59,154 bases of DNA from RGIG5579 sp045580105 (GCA_045580105.1 JAZNNH010000002.1:1-59154), one strand, 5' to 3'. Shown: positions 43,308 to 52,599, counted from the stretch's first letter. Translations and numbers: made by a program. Notes: a model not told the origin generated them from the letters alone.

Positions 43308-44279
43308 TTACAGATAATGCGCGCGAAGCTCTGCGCTCGATAAGGGGGAGAGGAGAGCAGGAGGCAGATCTAAAATCGTCATCGCGCCGGTTGCGCCTTT
43401 TTCGGCAAGCCGTGTGACCGCGCGTGCCACAGCCAAGAGGACGCTTCCCGTAAATTCCGGATTCGAGTCGAGCTGTAAGCGATATTCCATCATTTGCTTG
43501 GTTCCTGAGGAGCTTTCGCCGCTGCGAATCACAAATCCACCGTGGGGCAGGGTGCTGTGCTCACGCTGAAGTTCTTCCATCGAAATGAAATGTACCGTGG
43601 TGTCATACTCGGCAAAGTAGTTCGGCATTTGCTTGATCTCTTGTTCGATTTTAACAAGATCGGCACCGTCTTGCGCTACCACAAAGCATTCTCTGGTGTG
43701 TTTTTGTCGGGTGGAAAGTTCGGGGTTGACCCCGCTTCTGACCTTTGACAGGGCATCTTCAACGGGAACGGTATATTGTCTGGCATCCAAAACGCCTTTG
43801 ATTCTTCGAATGGCATCCGAATGACCTTGGCTGACACCTTTCCCCCAGAAGGTATAATCCTTTCCGTCGGGGATGATAGCGGTGCCGTAGGTGCGCAGAA
43901 CGGAAAACATACCGGGATCCCATCCGCAGGAAATGACGGCAATTTTTCCGGATTGGCGGGCGATTTGATCCACGCTCGCAAAATGCTCGGGAATCTTCGC
44001 GTGGGTGTCGAAGCTATCCACAACGTGAAAGTGCTTGGCGAGCTCAGGCGTCTGATCCATCAAGTCTGTGGCACTGCCGCCGCACAGGATCATCACGTCA
44101 ATTTTGTCGCAAAAGTCAAGGACCTTAGAGCTGTGATAGACCGGAGCGCCGGAAACGGAAGGAACCGACTTCGGATCTCTGCGGGTAAAGATGCCGACCA
44201 AAGCCGCATCTTCATTTTTTAAGATGGCTTGCTCGACTCCTTTTCCCAAGTTTCCGTAGCCGTAAATGCCGATGTTCAT
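43308..44279 (-). CDS. ddh: meso-Diaminopimelate D-dehydrogenase
   Basis: 323 residues. NADP-dependent enzyme that makes meso-diaminopimelate directly from tetrahydrodipicolinate, for lysine and peptidoglycan. N-terminal Rossmann motif IGIYGYGNLGKGVE, GGSATDL, SFDTHAKIPEHF, and the substrate region CGWDPGMFSV (about residues 119-128). GGAGG lies 10 bases before the ATG. Confidence 0.95.
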   Translation of the reverse strand: MNIGIYGYGNLGKGVEQAILKNEDAALVGIFTRRDPKSVPSVSGAPVYHSSKVLDFCDKIDVMILCGGSATDLMDQTPELAKHFHVVDSFDTHAKIPEHFASVDQIARQSGKIAVISCGWDPGMFSVLRTYGTAIIPDGKDYTFWGKGVSQGHSDAIRRIKGVLDARQYTVPVEDALSKVRSGVNPELSTRQKHTRECFVVAQDGADLVKIEQEIKQMPNYFAEYDTTVHFISMEELQREHSTLPHGGFVIRSGESSSGTKQMMEYRLQLDSNPEFTGSVLLAVARAVTRLAEKGATGAMTILDLPPALLSPLSSAELRAHYL

Positions 44280-44310
44280 AGTATAACCTCCAAACCTTCT
44301 CTACAAAAGT

Positions 44311-44339
44311 AATGTATCATTTTGCGCAGCGTTTGTCAA
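44311..44339 (-). promoter_or_regulatory. SigA promoter of ddh
   Basis: TTGACA, 17 bases, TACATT on the minus strand. Confidence 0.7.
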
Positions 44340-44408
44340 CTCTTGAGCCATTGTGTGGGGAGTGCGGAAGGCGATTCGACGCCTTTTGTGCGTTGCTTGT
44401 CCCGATTC

Positions 44409-44437
44409 TTGACGGAAAGCGAAACTTGTGGTATGCT
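44409..44437 (+). promoter_or_regulatory. SigA promoter of the pantothenate kinase gene
   Basis: TTGACG, 17 bases, TATGCT, 34 bases before the ATG. Confidence 0.68.
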
Positions 44438-44471
44438 AAGGGTGCAAATTACGGATAAAAGGAGTCGTTAT

Positions 44472-45311
44472 ATGGGCATTGTTGTAGGAATTGATATCGG
44501 CGGAAGCACAACCAAGATTTGCGGCTTTCGCAGCCAAGGTGATCTGATCGAACCCTTGTCTGTCAAAGCGGACGATCCGATTTCCTCTGTATACGGCGCG
44601 TTCGGAAAATTCACCTCTCAATACAAAATCTCGCTTTCGGACGTGGAACGAGTGATGGTCACCGGCGCCGGAAGCAGTTATATCGAGGAGGATTTATACG
44701 GAATCCCCACCGAGCATGTGCGTGAATTCGACTGTATCGGTCTGGGCGGTCAATATCTTGCCAATCTGAAAGAGGCGGTTGTCGTCAGTATGGGAACCGG
44801 TACGGCACTGGTTCACGTCAAGGGCGATGATATGGAATACTTGGGTGGAACCGGCGTGGGTGGCGGAACACTCTTCGGACTTTCGGAAACCATGCTCGGG
44901 GTCAGAGATATGGATATTTTGGAATCCCTTGCGGAACAAGGGGACATTTCCAAGATCGATTTGCGCATTTCCGACATTTCGCAAAAAAGCTTGAGTCCGA
45001 CGCTTGATTTGGATACCACCGCTTCCAATTTCGGAAAGCTTTCCGATCTTGCAACCAAAGAGGACCTTTCTTTGGGGATCATCAATTTGGTGTTCGAAAC
45101 CATCGGTATGATCAGCGTCTTTGCCGCGAAGCGCTTTGGCATTCGCGACGTTGTTTTGACCGGCAAACTGTCTTCCATGAAAAAGGCGAGAGAGATTTTC
45201 GGTTCACTCGGAAGAATGTTCGATATGAATTTTATCTTTCCTGTGAACGCGCGGTTCGGAACGGTCATCGGTGCCGCTCTTTTACACTTTCATAAAATGA
45301 GAAACGCCTGA
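44472..45311 (+). CDS. coaW: Type II pantothenate kinase
   Basis: 279 residues of the ASKHA/eukaryotic-like pantothenate kinase class. Phosphate 1 motif GIDIGGSTTK at the start, phosphate 2 motif VVSMGTGTALVHV (about 104-116), and GGTGVGGGTLFGLS. Commits pantothenate to coenzyme A synthesis. GGAG precedes the ATG at a 9-base spacing. It sits where dnaA often lies in other genomes, just before rpmH. Confidence 0.9.
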   Translation: MGIVVGIDIGGSTTKICGFRSQGDLIEPLSVKADDPISSVYGAFGKFTSQYKISLSDVERVMVTGAGSSYIEEDLYGIPTEHVREFDCIGLGGQYLANLKEAVVVSMGTGTALVHVKGDDMEYLGGTGVGGGTLFGLSETMLGVRDMDILESLAEQGDISKIDLRISDISQKSLSPTLDLDTTASNFGKLSDLATKEDLSLGIINLVFETIGMISVFAAKRFGIRDVVLTGKLSSMKKAREIFGSLGRMFDMNFIFPVNARFGTVIGAALLHFHKMRNA

Positions 45312-45341
45312 TCTTTCGCGTTTGCTTTTTTTGAAAAATAC

Positions 45342-45371
45342 TTGACATCTTGCGATAAACTGTTGTATACT
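45342..45371 (+). promoter_or_regulatory. SigA promoter of rpmH-rnpA cluster
   Basis: TTGACA, 18 bases, TATACT, followed directly by an overlapping TATAAT. No DnaA box (TTATCCACA) is seen in this gap. Confidence 0.7.
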
Positions 45372-45419
45372 ATAATGTAGTTGAGAATGTAGCGCTATGC
45401 TTTAAGGAGGTGCAAAAAA

Positions 45420-45554
45420 GTGATCAGAACATATCAGCCTAAAAAGCGTCAGAGAAAAATGGAGCACGGCTTTCGTAAAAGAATGAAAACTGCCAACGGC
45501 AGAAAGGTGCTGAAAAGACGCAGAGCAAAAATGAGAGCAAGACTCACCTATTAA
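45420..45554 (+). CDS. rpmH: Ribosomal protein bL34
   Basis: 44 residues from a GTG start after AAGGAGG. Sequence runs RTYQPKKRQRKMEHGFRKRM to KMRARLTY, very basic and standard for bL34. First gene of the rpmH-rnpA-yidD-yidC-jag-mnmE-mnmG-rsmG block. Confidence 0.97.
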   Translation: MIRTYQPKKRQRKMEHGFRKRMKTANGRKVLKRRRAKMRARLTY

Positions 45555-45580
45555 TTTATCTTGCCAAAACAGTTTAGTTT

Positions 45581-45626
45581 AAAAACCACCGATATCCGGA
45601 GTTCTCTGCGAACCGGTGGTTTTTTC
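45581..45626 (+). terminator. Terminator/attenuator between rpmH and rnpA
   Basis: ACCACCG, a 22-base interior, CGGTGGT and TTTTTT. It can lower rnpA output relative to rpmH, as both products are needed at very different levels. Confidence 0.8.
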
Positions 45627-45661
45627 TATATCTGTTGCGTTGCAGATTAGGAATGGTGAAT

Positions 45662-46027
45662 ATGGCTAAGATCATTGCGATCAAAGAACATTACCTTTTT
45701 TCCAAGGTTTATGCAAAAGGAAAGAAGGATTCCGAAAAAAACATTGCAGTCTATGCATTGAGAAATTATAAAAGCGGGGATACTTGTCTTGGTATCACCA
45801 CGGGCAAAAAAATCGGCAACGCCGTGACCCGTTCCCGCGCTCGTCGCCTCATTCGTGAGGCCTTTCGCCGCATTGCGAAGGAAAAAAAGTGGAAAAAGCC
45901 CTATTGGATCGTCGTCGTTGCCCGTTCTGCCATTGCAAACAAAGGGCGAAAGATGGACGAGGTTTATCGTGATATGGAAAAGGCGTTTACCGCGCTTTCG
46001 CTTTTTTCCGAAGAAACAGAAAATTGA
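45662..46027 (+). CDS. rnpA: Ribonuclease P protein component
   Basis: 121 residues. Assists the RNase P RNA in cutting tRNA 5' leaders. The RNR-type motif is NAVTRSRARRLIREAFR (about 50-66). The ATG at 45662 is preceded by AGGAATGG; an in-frame ATG at 45653 is an alternative. The end overlaps yidD. Confidence 0.94.
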   Translation: MAKIIAIKEHYLFSKVYAKGKKDSEKNIAVYALRNYKSGDTCLGITTGKKIGNAVTRSRARRLIREAFRRIAKEKKWKKPYWIVVVARSAIANKGRKMDEVYRDMEKAFTALSLFSEETEN

Positions 46028-46257
46028 AATTCGTTTGTATTTTTTTGATACGGCTGTATCGGACGTACCTTTCTCCTCTGATCGGTCCCCGTTGCCGTTT
46101 TACTCCCACGTGTTCCCAATATGCTCTTGAGGCATATCAGAAGCATGGCTTCTTGAAGGGGACCGTGTTGACTGTTTGGCGTATTTTACGCTGTAACCCT
46201 TTCGGGAAATGCGGATATGATCCTGTTCCCGATCGTTTTCCAAAAAGAAAGGAATAA
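46024..46257 (+). CDS. yidD: Membrane protein insertion efficiency factor YidD
   Basis: 77 residues from a TTG start that overlaps the rnpA stop (TTGA). Carries the family signature LSPLIGPRCRFTPTCSQYALEA and CNPFGKCGYDPVP with its conserved cysteines. Amphipathic helper of YidC-dependent insertion. Confidence 0.95.
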   Translation: MKFVCIFLIRLYRTYLSPLIGPRCRFTPTCSQYALEAYQKHGFLKGTVLTVWRILRCNPFGKCGYDPVPDRFPKRKE

Positions 46258-46261
46258 TCAA

Positions 46262-47566
46262 TTGTCTGCACTTTTTGATATCATTCGCATTCCCTTTGGA
46301 TTTATCATCAAATCCCTCTATGGATGGACGAATAGCTATTTTGTTGCCATTCTCCTGTTCTCCATTCTTTTGAAACTGATTATGTTCCCCGTGGGCATCA
46401 AACAGCAAAAGAATTCTCAAAAGCAGGCGGCACTTCGTCCGAAAGAGAATGTCATCCGTAAAAAATATGCGGGACGTACCGATCGTGCGACCCAAATGAA
46501 AATGAATACTGAGATTCAGGAGCTGTATCAGAAGGAGAATTTCAGCCCGTTTGGCGGTTGTCTTCCTATGCTGGTACAGATGCTGGTTCTTTTGGCAGTA
46601 TATGCCGTTGTCCGTACTCCCTTGACTTATACGGCAAATCTTCCCAAGGTGGATAACTTTGACACCGTTGAAGCGGTCAAGCAAAGCGTTACGTATCTGG
46701 TCCACGAAGAAGATTTTGCTCTGCCCGAGGGCGAACCCAGACAAATTCATAATTTTTTGAATATCAACAAATCCAAGGCGCAAACCTATACCGAAAAAGA
46801 CTTTTGGAAAAAATATAACGACGGTGCGTTCTCTCTTTATGCGGAGATCAACTCCATCGGTTATATCCGTGACCACGAGCAAGAATTCATCCGTTATTTT
46901 GACAGCGCAACCCATTATGACAAAGACGGAAACAAAGTTTCGGTCGGAAACGGCATTGACAGCAAGGTCCTGTCCGGTGAAAAGATCGTTGCCGCTTTGC
47001 CGGAAATGGAATTGGTGTCCGGATTCGATCTGGGTATCGTTCCCAGTTTTGATCTGTTCAAGGCAGAAGAGCTTGGAACCAAACTGCTTTTGATTGTTCC
47101 GGTTCTCTCCCTGATCACCTCGTATTTCGGTCAGGCATTGACCAGAAAATTTACTTATCAGCCGAACCAAGCACCCGAAATGCAAAGTCAGATGCGCATG
47201 ATGAATATCTTTATGCCCCTCTTCAGTCTTTACATTGCATTTCAGGTTCCGACAGCTGTGGGTATTTACTGGATGATGTCAAATATTTTAAGTCCGGTAC
47301 AACAGATTGCTTTGTCGAAGATGTTCCCCATCAAGGAAATCACGCCCGAAGAAATGAAGCAGGCAGAGTTGCTCTACAGCGGCAAACAGCAAAAGAAGAA
47401 AAAAACGGCAGAGCCCGGCAAAAAGAAAAAATCGCTCGTTTATGACGATGACGATGAATACGAATCGGTCAGCAGAGCAACGGAAAAGAAAGTGCTCAAG
47501 GAGAAAAAGACCGACGAAAAAACTCTGATTGAAAAACCTTTGTTGAAAGACGAAGAAAAACAATGA
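46262..47566 (+). CDS. yidC: YidC/Oxa1 family membrane insertase
   Basis: 434 residues from a TTG start with AAAGGAA 7 bases upstream. Core spans include LLFSILLKLIMFPVGIKQQK, the cytoplasmic helical hairpin, and the late spans LFSLYIAFQVPTAVGIYWMM. A long extracytoplasmic insertion (about residues 120-255) sits between TM2 and TM3, and a Lys/Glu-rich cytoplasmic tail of about 70 residues follows, suited to ribosome contact. Inserts membrane proteins with or without SecYEG. Confidence 0.94.
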   Translation: MSALFDIIRIPFGFIIKSLYGWTNSYFVAILLFSILLKLIMFPVGIKQQKNSQKQAALRPKENVIRKKYAGRTDRATQMKMNTEIQELYQKENFSPFGGCLPMLVQMLVLLAVYAVVRTPLTYTANLPKVDNFDTVEAVKQSVTYLVHEEDFALPEGEPRQIHNFLNINKSKAQTYTEKDFWKKYNDGAFSLYAEINSIGYIRDHEQEFIRYFDSATHYDKDGNKVSVGNGIDSKVLSGEKIVAALPEMELVSGFDLGIVPSFDLFKAEELGTKLLLIVPVLSLITSYFGQALTRKFTYQPNQAPEMQSQMRMMNIFMPLFSLYIAFQVPTAVGIYWMMSNILSPVQQIALSKMFPIKEITPEEMKQAELLYSGKQQKKKKTAEPGKKKKSLVYDDDDEYESVSRATEKKVLKEKKTDEKTLIEKPLLKDEEKQ

Positions 47567-47594
47567 GTATGAATTTTTGGAAGGAAGTGGCATT

Positions 47595-48386
47595 TTGATC
47601 AAAGAGTATACGTTTTCTGCAAAAAGCGTAGAAGAAGCTCTTGCCATTGCTTCACAGGAACTTCAGAAAGAAGAAAAGGATCTGGATTATACGGTCGTCG
47701 AGGAAGCGAAAAAAGGATTTCTCGGAATCGGTTCTTCCGATGCTAAGATCGTGGTAAAAGTCACTCCGAGCGTTCGTGAGGCAACGTATGAATTTCTCAG
47801 CACGTTCCTGCGCAACGCCGGAATCGAAGCACAGATTCACTGTGAAGAAAAAGAGCAGGGTGACCTCGCTTACACCCTTGAGGGGGAAGATTTAGGAATC
47901 CTCATCGGTCACCACGGAGAGGTAATGGATTCTCTTCAGTACCTGTTAAGTCTTGTGACCAACCGTCACGGAGATGATTTCGTCCGTGTTACGGTCGACA
48001 TCGAAAACTATCGTGCAAAACGCGAAAACACCTTGAAGGCACTTGCCAGAAAAACGGCAGCGCGCGTCAAGAAAACGGGAAGAAACGTAACGTTTGAACC
48101 CATGAGTGCGTATGAGAGAAGAATCATTCACTCGCAAGCACAGGAAATCGAGGGTGTCACGACTCACTCGATCGGATCCGGTTCCGAACGCCGCGTTGTG
48201 ATGAGTAGTGTTGGCGGTCCCCGAAAAGATGCCCGTCCCAAAAAACAGCAGTCCGGTCAAACCGATAAGCCGAAAGTGGTATATGAGTACAATCCCGTAA
48301 GAGAACCTCGTACCATCGTCAAGGCAAAGAGCATCGAAGATATCAATCTCGCCGATGTGGAAGATACCGAAATGGTTAATTTATAA
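47595..48386 (+). CDS. jag: Jag (KhpB-like) RNA-binding protein, Jag-N/KH/R3H
   Basis: 263 residues from TTG 47595 with AAGGAAG 7 bases upstream. Jag-N domain at the start (FSAKSVEEALAIA; KKGFLGIG), KH domain with GILIGHHGEVMDSLQYLLSL (about 98-117), and R3H motif with MSAYERRIIHSQAQ. A disordered C-terminal part follows. Binds RNA and affects cell shape and division in relatives; usual neighbour of yidC. Confidence 0.94.
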   Translation: MIKEYTFSAKSVEEALAIASQELQKEEKDLDYTVVEEAKKGFLGIGSSDAKIVVKVTPSVREATYEFLSTFLRNAGIEAQIHCEEKEQGDLAYTLEGEDLGILIGHHGEVMDSLQYLLSLVTNRHGDDFVRVTVDIENYRAKRENTLKALARKTAARVKKTGRNVTFEPMSAYERRIIHSQAQEIEGVTTHSIGSGSERRVVMSSVGGPRKDARPKKQQSGQTDKPKVVYEYNPVREPRTIVKAKSIEDINLADVEDTEMVNL

Positions 48387-48413
48387 AAAAAGCGGCGGAA
48401 ACGCCGCTTTTTT
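48385..48413 (+). terminator. Intrinsic terminator between jag and mnmE
   Basis: AGCGGCG, loop GAAA, CGCCGCT then six T, beginning at the jag stop codon. Confidence 0.85.
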
Positions 48414-48443
48414 GTTCGTAGAAATTTGTTTTAGGTGAAAATT

Positions 48444-49823
48444 ATGGATTTTTCAACCATTGCAGCTGTTTCAACTCCTGCCGGAAAAGGCGGAGTTGCC
48501 CTGATCCGCATTTCCGGAACGGGTGCTTTTTCGATTGCTGAACAAATCGTTTTGGCCAAGGATGGAAAAGCGCTTTCAGAGCATCCTTCCCGCTATCAGA
48601 TCTATGCCGATTTGATTTCGCCGGAAACAAAAACCGTTTTGGACGACGGTCTTGTGACCCGTTTTCAAGCACCTCATTCCTTCACGGGAGAAGACGTGGT
48701 GGAAATTGCCTGCCACGGTGGGGAAGTCATTACTTCTATGATTCTTTCCGCTGTTTTGGAAAGCGGTGCCGTGTTGGCAAGGCCGGGTGAGTTTTCCCGC
48801 CGATCGTTTATGAACGGAAAAATGTCTTTGACCGCTGCGGAGGGGATTGCTGATCTGCTTGATGCAAAAACGCAGGAAGCCGCACTTCTTTCTTCAAAAG
48901 CGGCAAGAGGAAAACTTTCAAATGAAATTGAAGCCATTGCCGATTCACTTCTTGCCGTCTCGTCTTCCCTTTGGGCGTATCTGGATTATCCGGACGAAGA
49001 TCTTCAGACCCTCGATGACGATCAAATGATAGAAGCATTAGACGCGCTGCTTTGCCGTTGCCGTCGACTTCTTGACAGTTTTCAGATGGGCAGAGCCATC
49101 AATTCCGGAATCTCCGCCGCGATTGTCGGAAAACCCAACGTGGGAAAAAGCACCTTTTTCAACCGTCTTTTGGGAGAAGAGCGCGCCATTGTCACGTCCA
49201 TTCCCGGAACGACGCGTGACGTCATCGAATATCCCTTGCGTGCAGGACGCGTACTGGTCAATCTTTCCGATACGGCCGGGGTTCGCAGGGCGCCCACCGA
49301 CCGTGTGGAAGAAATCGGAATTGAACGCGCCCTTTCCGCCATTGTGGATGCCGAACTGATTTTTGCGCTGTTCGATCTTTCCCGTCCGCTTGAAGAGGAT
49401 GATCGTTTGATTTTAGATCGCATCGCTGAAAAAGATGCCGTTGTCATTCCGGTTCTCACCAAACGGGATCTGCCGGAAAAGCTCGATCGCACCTGCCTTC
49501 CGTTTCCCTCAGAGTCGTTTTTTGTCATAGGGGAAGGGGAATGCGATTTCAAGCCCCTGATTGAAACGATTGAAGCCGCTTTCATCTCGGATGAGGCCGC
49601 TTTGAGAGAAGGAAGAATCCTTGCCAATGCCAGACAAAAATCGTGTCTTATTAGAGGCGTGGAATTGATTTCGGAAGCAAAGCAACAGATCCTCGGTCAA
49701 GAAAAGGACGTTGCTTCTCTGACCTTGGAATCAGCTCTTGCCGCCTTCTTGGAGATTGACGGAAAGAGTGCGGGAGAAAAAATACTCGACGAGGTCTTTT
49801 CTCGCTTTTGTGTCGGTAAATAA
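48444..49823 (+). CDS. mnmE: tRNA uridine-5-carboxymethylaminomethyl modification GTPase MnmE
   Basis: 459 residues. Folate-binding N-terminal domain, helical domain, and G domain with GKPNVGKSTFFN (P loop), DTAGVR and TKRD (G4). Ends FSRFCVGK, the conserved FC[IV]GK with the essential Cys. With MnmG it adds the aminomethyl-type group at U34. The ATG follows AGGTGA. Confidence 0.97.
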   Translation: MDFSTIAAVSTPAGKGGVALIRISGTGAFSIAEQIVLAKDGKALSEHPSRYQIYADLISPETKTVLDDGLVTRFQAPHSFTGEDVVEIACHGGEVITSMILSAVLESGAVLARPGEFSRRSFMNGKMSLTAAEGIADLLDAKTQEAALLSSKAARGKLSNEIEAIADSLLAVSSSLWAYLDYPDEDLQTLDDDQMIEALDALLCRCRRLLDSFQMGRAINSGISAAIVGKPNVGKSTFFNRLLGEERAIVTSIPGTTRDVIEYPLRAGRVLVNLSDTAGVRRAPTDRVEEIGIERALSAIVDAELIFALFDLSRPLEEDDRLILDRIAEKDAVVIPVLTKRDLPEKLDRTCLPFPSESFFVIGEGECDFKPLIETIEAAFISDEAALREGRILANARQKSCLIRGVELISEAKQQILGQEKDVASLTLESALAAFLEIDGKSAGEKILDEVFSRFCVGK

Positions 49824-49834
49824 AGGAGATTGTT

Positions 49835-51721
49835 TTGGAAGATACTGAGTTTTATGCCGGTTCGTGTCAGGTTGCCGTAGTCGGCGCAGGACACGCAGGA
49901 CTTGAGGCAGCACTGGCTTCCGCCCGAATGGGCGTGGACACCGTTTTGTTCACCCTTTCTCTCGAAGCGGTGGGAAATATGCCCTGCAACCCCTCGATCG
50001 GTGGCACCGGAAAAGGCCATTTGGTCTATGAAATCGATGCCTTGGGTGGTGAAATGGGAAAAGCGAGCGACGCAACCTTTTTGCAGAGCCGAATGCTCAA
50101 TCTCGGAAAAGGTGCTGCCGTTCATTCTCTGCGCCATCAATCGGACCGCAGAGCGTACCACCACTATATGAAAATCAAATGCGAAAACACAGCCAATCTT
50201 CGCCTCATTCAGGCAGAAATTTGTAAGGTGAAAAAGTATGGCGCCTCGCTTTGTCTTGTCACGCGCTTCGGTGCGCGCTACGATGCCAATCGTATCGTTC
50301 TTTGCGCCGGAACGTATTTGAATTCCAACATCGTGGTCGGCGACGTATCCTATTCCTCCGGTCCCGATCATTTCTATCCGGCTACGTTCTTAACGCAGTC
50401 TCTTGAAGAAATGGGAATCCGATTCCGCCGCTTTAAAACGGGAACACCGCCTCGTATTCACGCTGACTCCATTTGTTTTGAAGAATGCGAAGTGCAGGAA
50501 GGGGATGCCGATCCCGCATCGTTTGCCTTCGGAACCGATCGCGAACGCTTTCGACAAAAGGATCAGATTCCTTGTCACATTGTATATACCAACGAGAAGA
50601 CTCATCAAATCATTCGCGATAACATTCACCGCTCTCCCTTATATTCGGGGAAAATCAAAAGCACGGGACCCCGTTATTGCCCCAGTATTGAGGATAAGGT
50701 GATGCGTTTTCCCGAAAAAGAGCGTCATCAGCTGTTTTTAGAGCCGATGGGGGAGGATACAAAAGAAATCTACGTACAAGGGCTTTCTTCTTCCTTGCCC
50801 GAAGACGTTCAAAATTTGGTCATCCATTCGATCCGCGGTCTGGAACACGCGCAGGTAATGCGAACGGCGTATGCGATCGAATATGACTGCATTGATCCCA
50901 CTCAGCTGAAAGAAACGCTGGAATTCAAAGATCACCCCGGTCTTTACGGTGCGGGACAATTCAACGGTACCAGCGGTTATGAAGAAGCCGCCTGCCAAGG
51001 ACTGGTTGCCGGCGTCAATGCCGCCCTTTCCGTCCAAGGAAAAGAACCTCTTGTCCTGACCCGTCAATCCAGTTATATCGGCACTCTGATTGATGACCTT
51101 GTAACCAAAGGAACGAACGAACCGTACCGTATGATGACAAGTCGCTGTGAGTATCGTCTGATTCTTCGTCAAGACAATGCCGACCGGAGACTACTGGAAG
51201 AGGGAAGACGAATCGGCTTGATTGATGCGCAGTGCTATGAAGCCAAACAGCAGATTTTTGCTTTGATCGACTCGGAAATCAAGCGCGCGGAAAACACTTA
51301 TTTTTCGCCCTCTGCGCAGCTCAATGAGTTGTTGGTCGGGCTCGGATCTCAGCCCGTTTCGGGAGGCGTTTGCCTTGCGGATCTCATTCGCCGTCCGGGA
51401 ATTTCATATGAAAATTTGAAACCCGTGGATACGACCCGTCCGCAGTATCCGGAATCGGTTTTGCCGAGAGCGGAAATTGAAATCAAATATGCGGGCTATA
51501 TCAAGCGTCAATTGGCGCAGGCAGAACAGTTCAAAAAGCTGGAAAGCCGCCTCATTCCCGATGATATTGATTATCAGTCGATCGCAGGGCTTCGCTTGGA
51601 AGCACGGCAAAAGCTTTCCCAAATCCGTCCGGAAAACATCGGTCGCGCCTCGCGCATTTCCGGTGTATCTCCCGCAGATATTACGGTTTTGATGATTTAT
51701 TTGAATCTGAATGAGAGGTAA
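49835..51721 (+). CDS. mnmG: tRNA uridine-5-carboxymethylaminomethyl modification enzyme MnmG
   Basis: 628 residues from a TTG start with AAAGGAGA upstream. FAD site VVGAGHAGLEAALASARMG (about 13-31), catalytic region CNPSIGGTGKGHLVYEIDALGG and later ASFAFG and GLYGAGQFNGTSGYEEAA. Partner of MnmE, 11 bases after it, and followed by rsmG after 2 bases. Confidence 0.97.
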   Translation: MEDTEFYAGSCQVAVVGAGHAGLEAALASARMGVDTVLFTLSLEAVGNMPCNPSIGGTGKGHLVYEIDALGGEMGKASDATFLQSRMLNLGKGAAVHSLRHQSDRRAYHHYMKIKCENTANLRLIQAEICKVKKYGASLCLVTRFGARYDANRIVLCAGTYLNSNIVVGDVSYSSGPDHFYPATFLTQSLEEMGIRFRRFKTGTPPRIHADSICFEECEVQEGDADPASFAFGTDRERFRQKDQIPCHIVYTNEKTHQIIRDNIHRSPLYSGKIKSTGPRYCPSIEDKVMRFPEKERHQLFLEPMGEDTKEIYVQGLSSSLPEDVQNLVIHSIRGLEHAQVMRTAYAIEYDCIDPTQLKETLEFKDHPGLYGAGQFNGTSGYEEAACQGLVAGVNAALSVQGKEPLVLTRQSSYIGTLIDDLVTKGTNEPYRMMTSRCEYRLILRQDNADRRLLEEGRRIGLIDAQCYEAKQQIFALIDSEIKRAENTYFSPSAQLNELLVGLGSQPVSGGVCLADLIRRPGISYENLKPVDTTRPQYPESVLPRAEIEIKYAGYIKRQLAQAEQFKKLESRLIPDDIDYQSIAGLRLEARQKLSQIRPENIGRASRISGVSPADITVLMIYLNLNER

Positions 51722-51723
51722 TT

Positions 51724-52515
51724 ATGCCGCTGGAACAAAAGTATTTGGACTTGATTGCAAACACCATCAAAATGGAGTTGAGCCAAGAGGCGCTCGATCG
51801 ATTTTCCCGTCTTTACGACTGCGTGGTGGAAACCAATCAAAAAATCAATATCACCTCGCTCACGTCTCCCATTGACGTGTCCCTCAAACATATCATCGAT
51901 TCTTTAACTTTGTATTTGCACCCCGAGTTTCTTGCGGCAGTGAAAGAGAAGAAAACGTTTTGTGATATTGGATGCGGCGGAGGATTTCCCGGTTTGCCGC
52001 TTGCTTGCGCCTATCCGAATCTTTCGATCACGATGATCGACAGCACCGAAAAGAAAATTCTGGCACTGAAAGAGAATGCCAAAATTCTCTCCCTTGACGG
52101 TGTGACAGCCATCTCCGGAAGAGGAGAGGTGTTGGCATCTGTGAAAGGAGAAAAGCGCGAACAGTACGACATTTGTGTTTCGCGCGCCGTTGCCGCACTG
52201 CCGGTTCTTTGTGAACTTTGTTTGCCTTTTGTCAAACCCGGTGGACTCTTTTTTGCGATGAAAGGGCAAAAGGCAACGGAAGAGGTTCGTGATGCCCGAA
52301 ACGCCCCTTCTATGCTCGGTGCCGCGCTCGAAGCGGTGTTTGAAATCCCGCTTGCCCTCGATGGAGTGAGTTTAGACGCATTTGATCCCGAAGAAAAAGA
52401 AAAGATTCAAGATTTCTTTGCTTCCTCCCGATATTTGATCGTAATGAAGAAAAAGAAAGCAACCCAGCCGCAATATCCGAGAAAATGGGCACAAATGATA
52501 AAAAAACCGTTATGA
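51724..52515 (+). CDS. rsmG: 16S rRNA (guanine(527)-N7)-methyltransferase
   Basis: 263 residues. SAM motif DIGCGGGFPGLPLACAYP and KHIIDSL just before it are the RsmG pattern. The C-terminus is slightly longer and basic (MKKKKATQPQYPRKW). Methylates G527 in the decoding region. No parA/parB follows, unlike the common oriC layout. Confidence 0.95.
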   Translation: MPLEQKYLDLIANTIKMELSQEALDRFSRLYDCVVETNQKINITSLTSPIDVSLKHIIDSLTLYLHPEFLAAVKEKKTFCDIGCGGGFPGLPLACAYPNLSITMIDSTEKKILALKENAKILSLDGVTAISGRGEVLASVKGEKREQYDICVSRAVAALPVLCELCLPFVKPGGLFFAMKGQKATEEVRDARNAPSMLGAALEAVFEIPLALDGVSLDAFDPEEKEKIQDFFASSRYLIVMKKKKATQPQYPRKWAQMIKKPL

Positions 52516-52523
52516 AATCATAA

Positions 52524-52564
52524 AAGAAAAAGAAATTGTGGGAAATCCGCAATTTCTTTTTCTT
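52524..52564 (+). terminator. Intrinsic terminator after rsmG
   Basis: A perfect 15-bp purine/pyrimidine stem (AAGAAAAAGAAATTG with CAATTTCTTTTTCTT). Its last two bases are shared with the -35 box of the next promoter. Confidence 0.85.
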
Positions 52565-52591
52565 GACAAAAGAATTAATTTTTGCTAAAAT
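52563..52591 (+). promoter_or_regulatory. SigA promoter of the riboswitch/P-type ATPase unit
   Basis: TTGACA, 17 bases, TAAAAT; transcription should start near 52598. Confidence 0.75.
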
Positions 52592-52599
52592 AACTTTGT

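Noticed and set aside
45312..45420. Possible replication origin next to rpmH
   Set aside because: No DnaA boxes or AT-rich unwinding cluster, and dnaA is absent.
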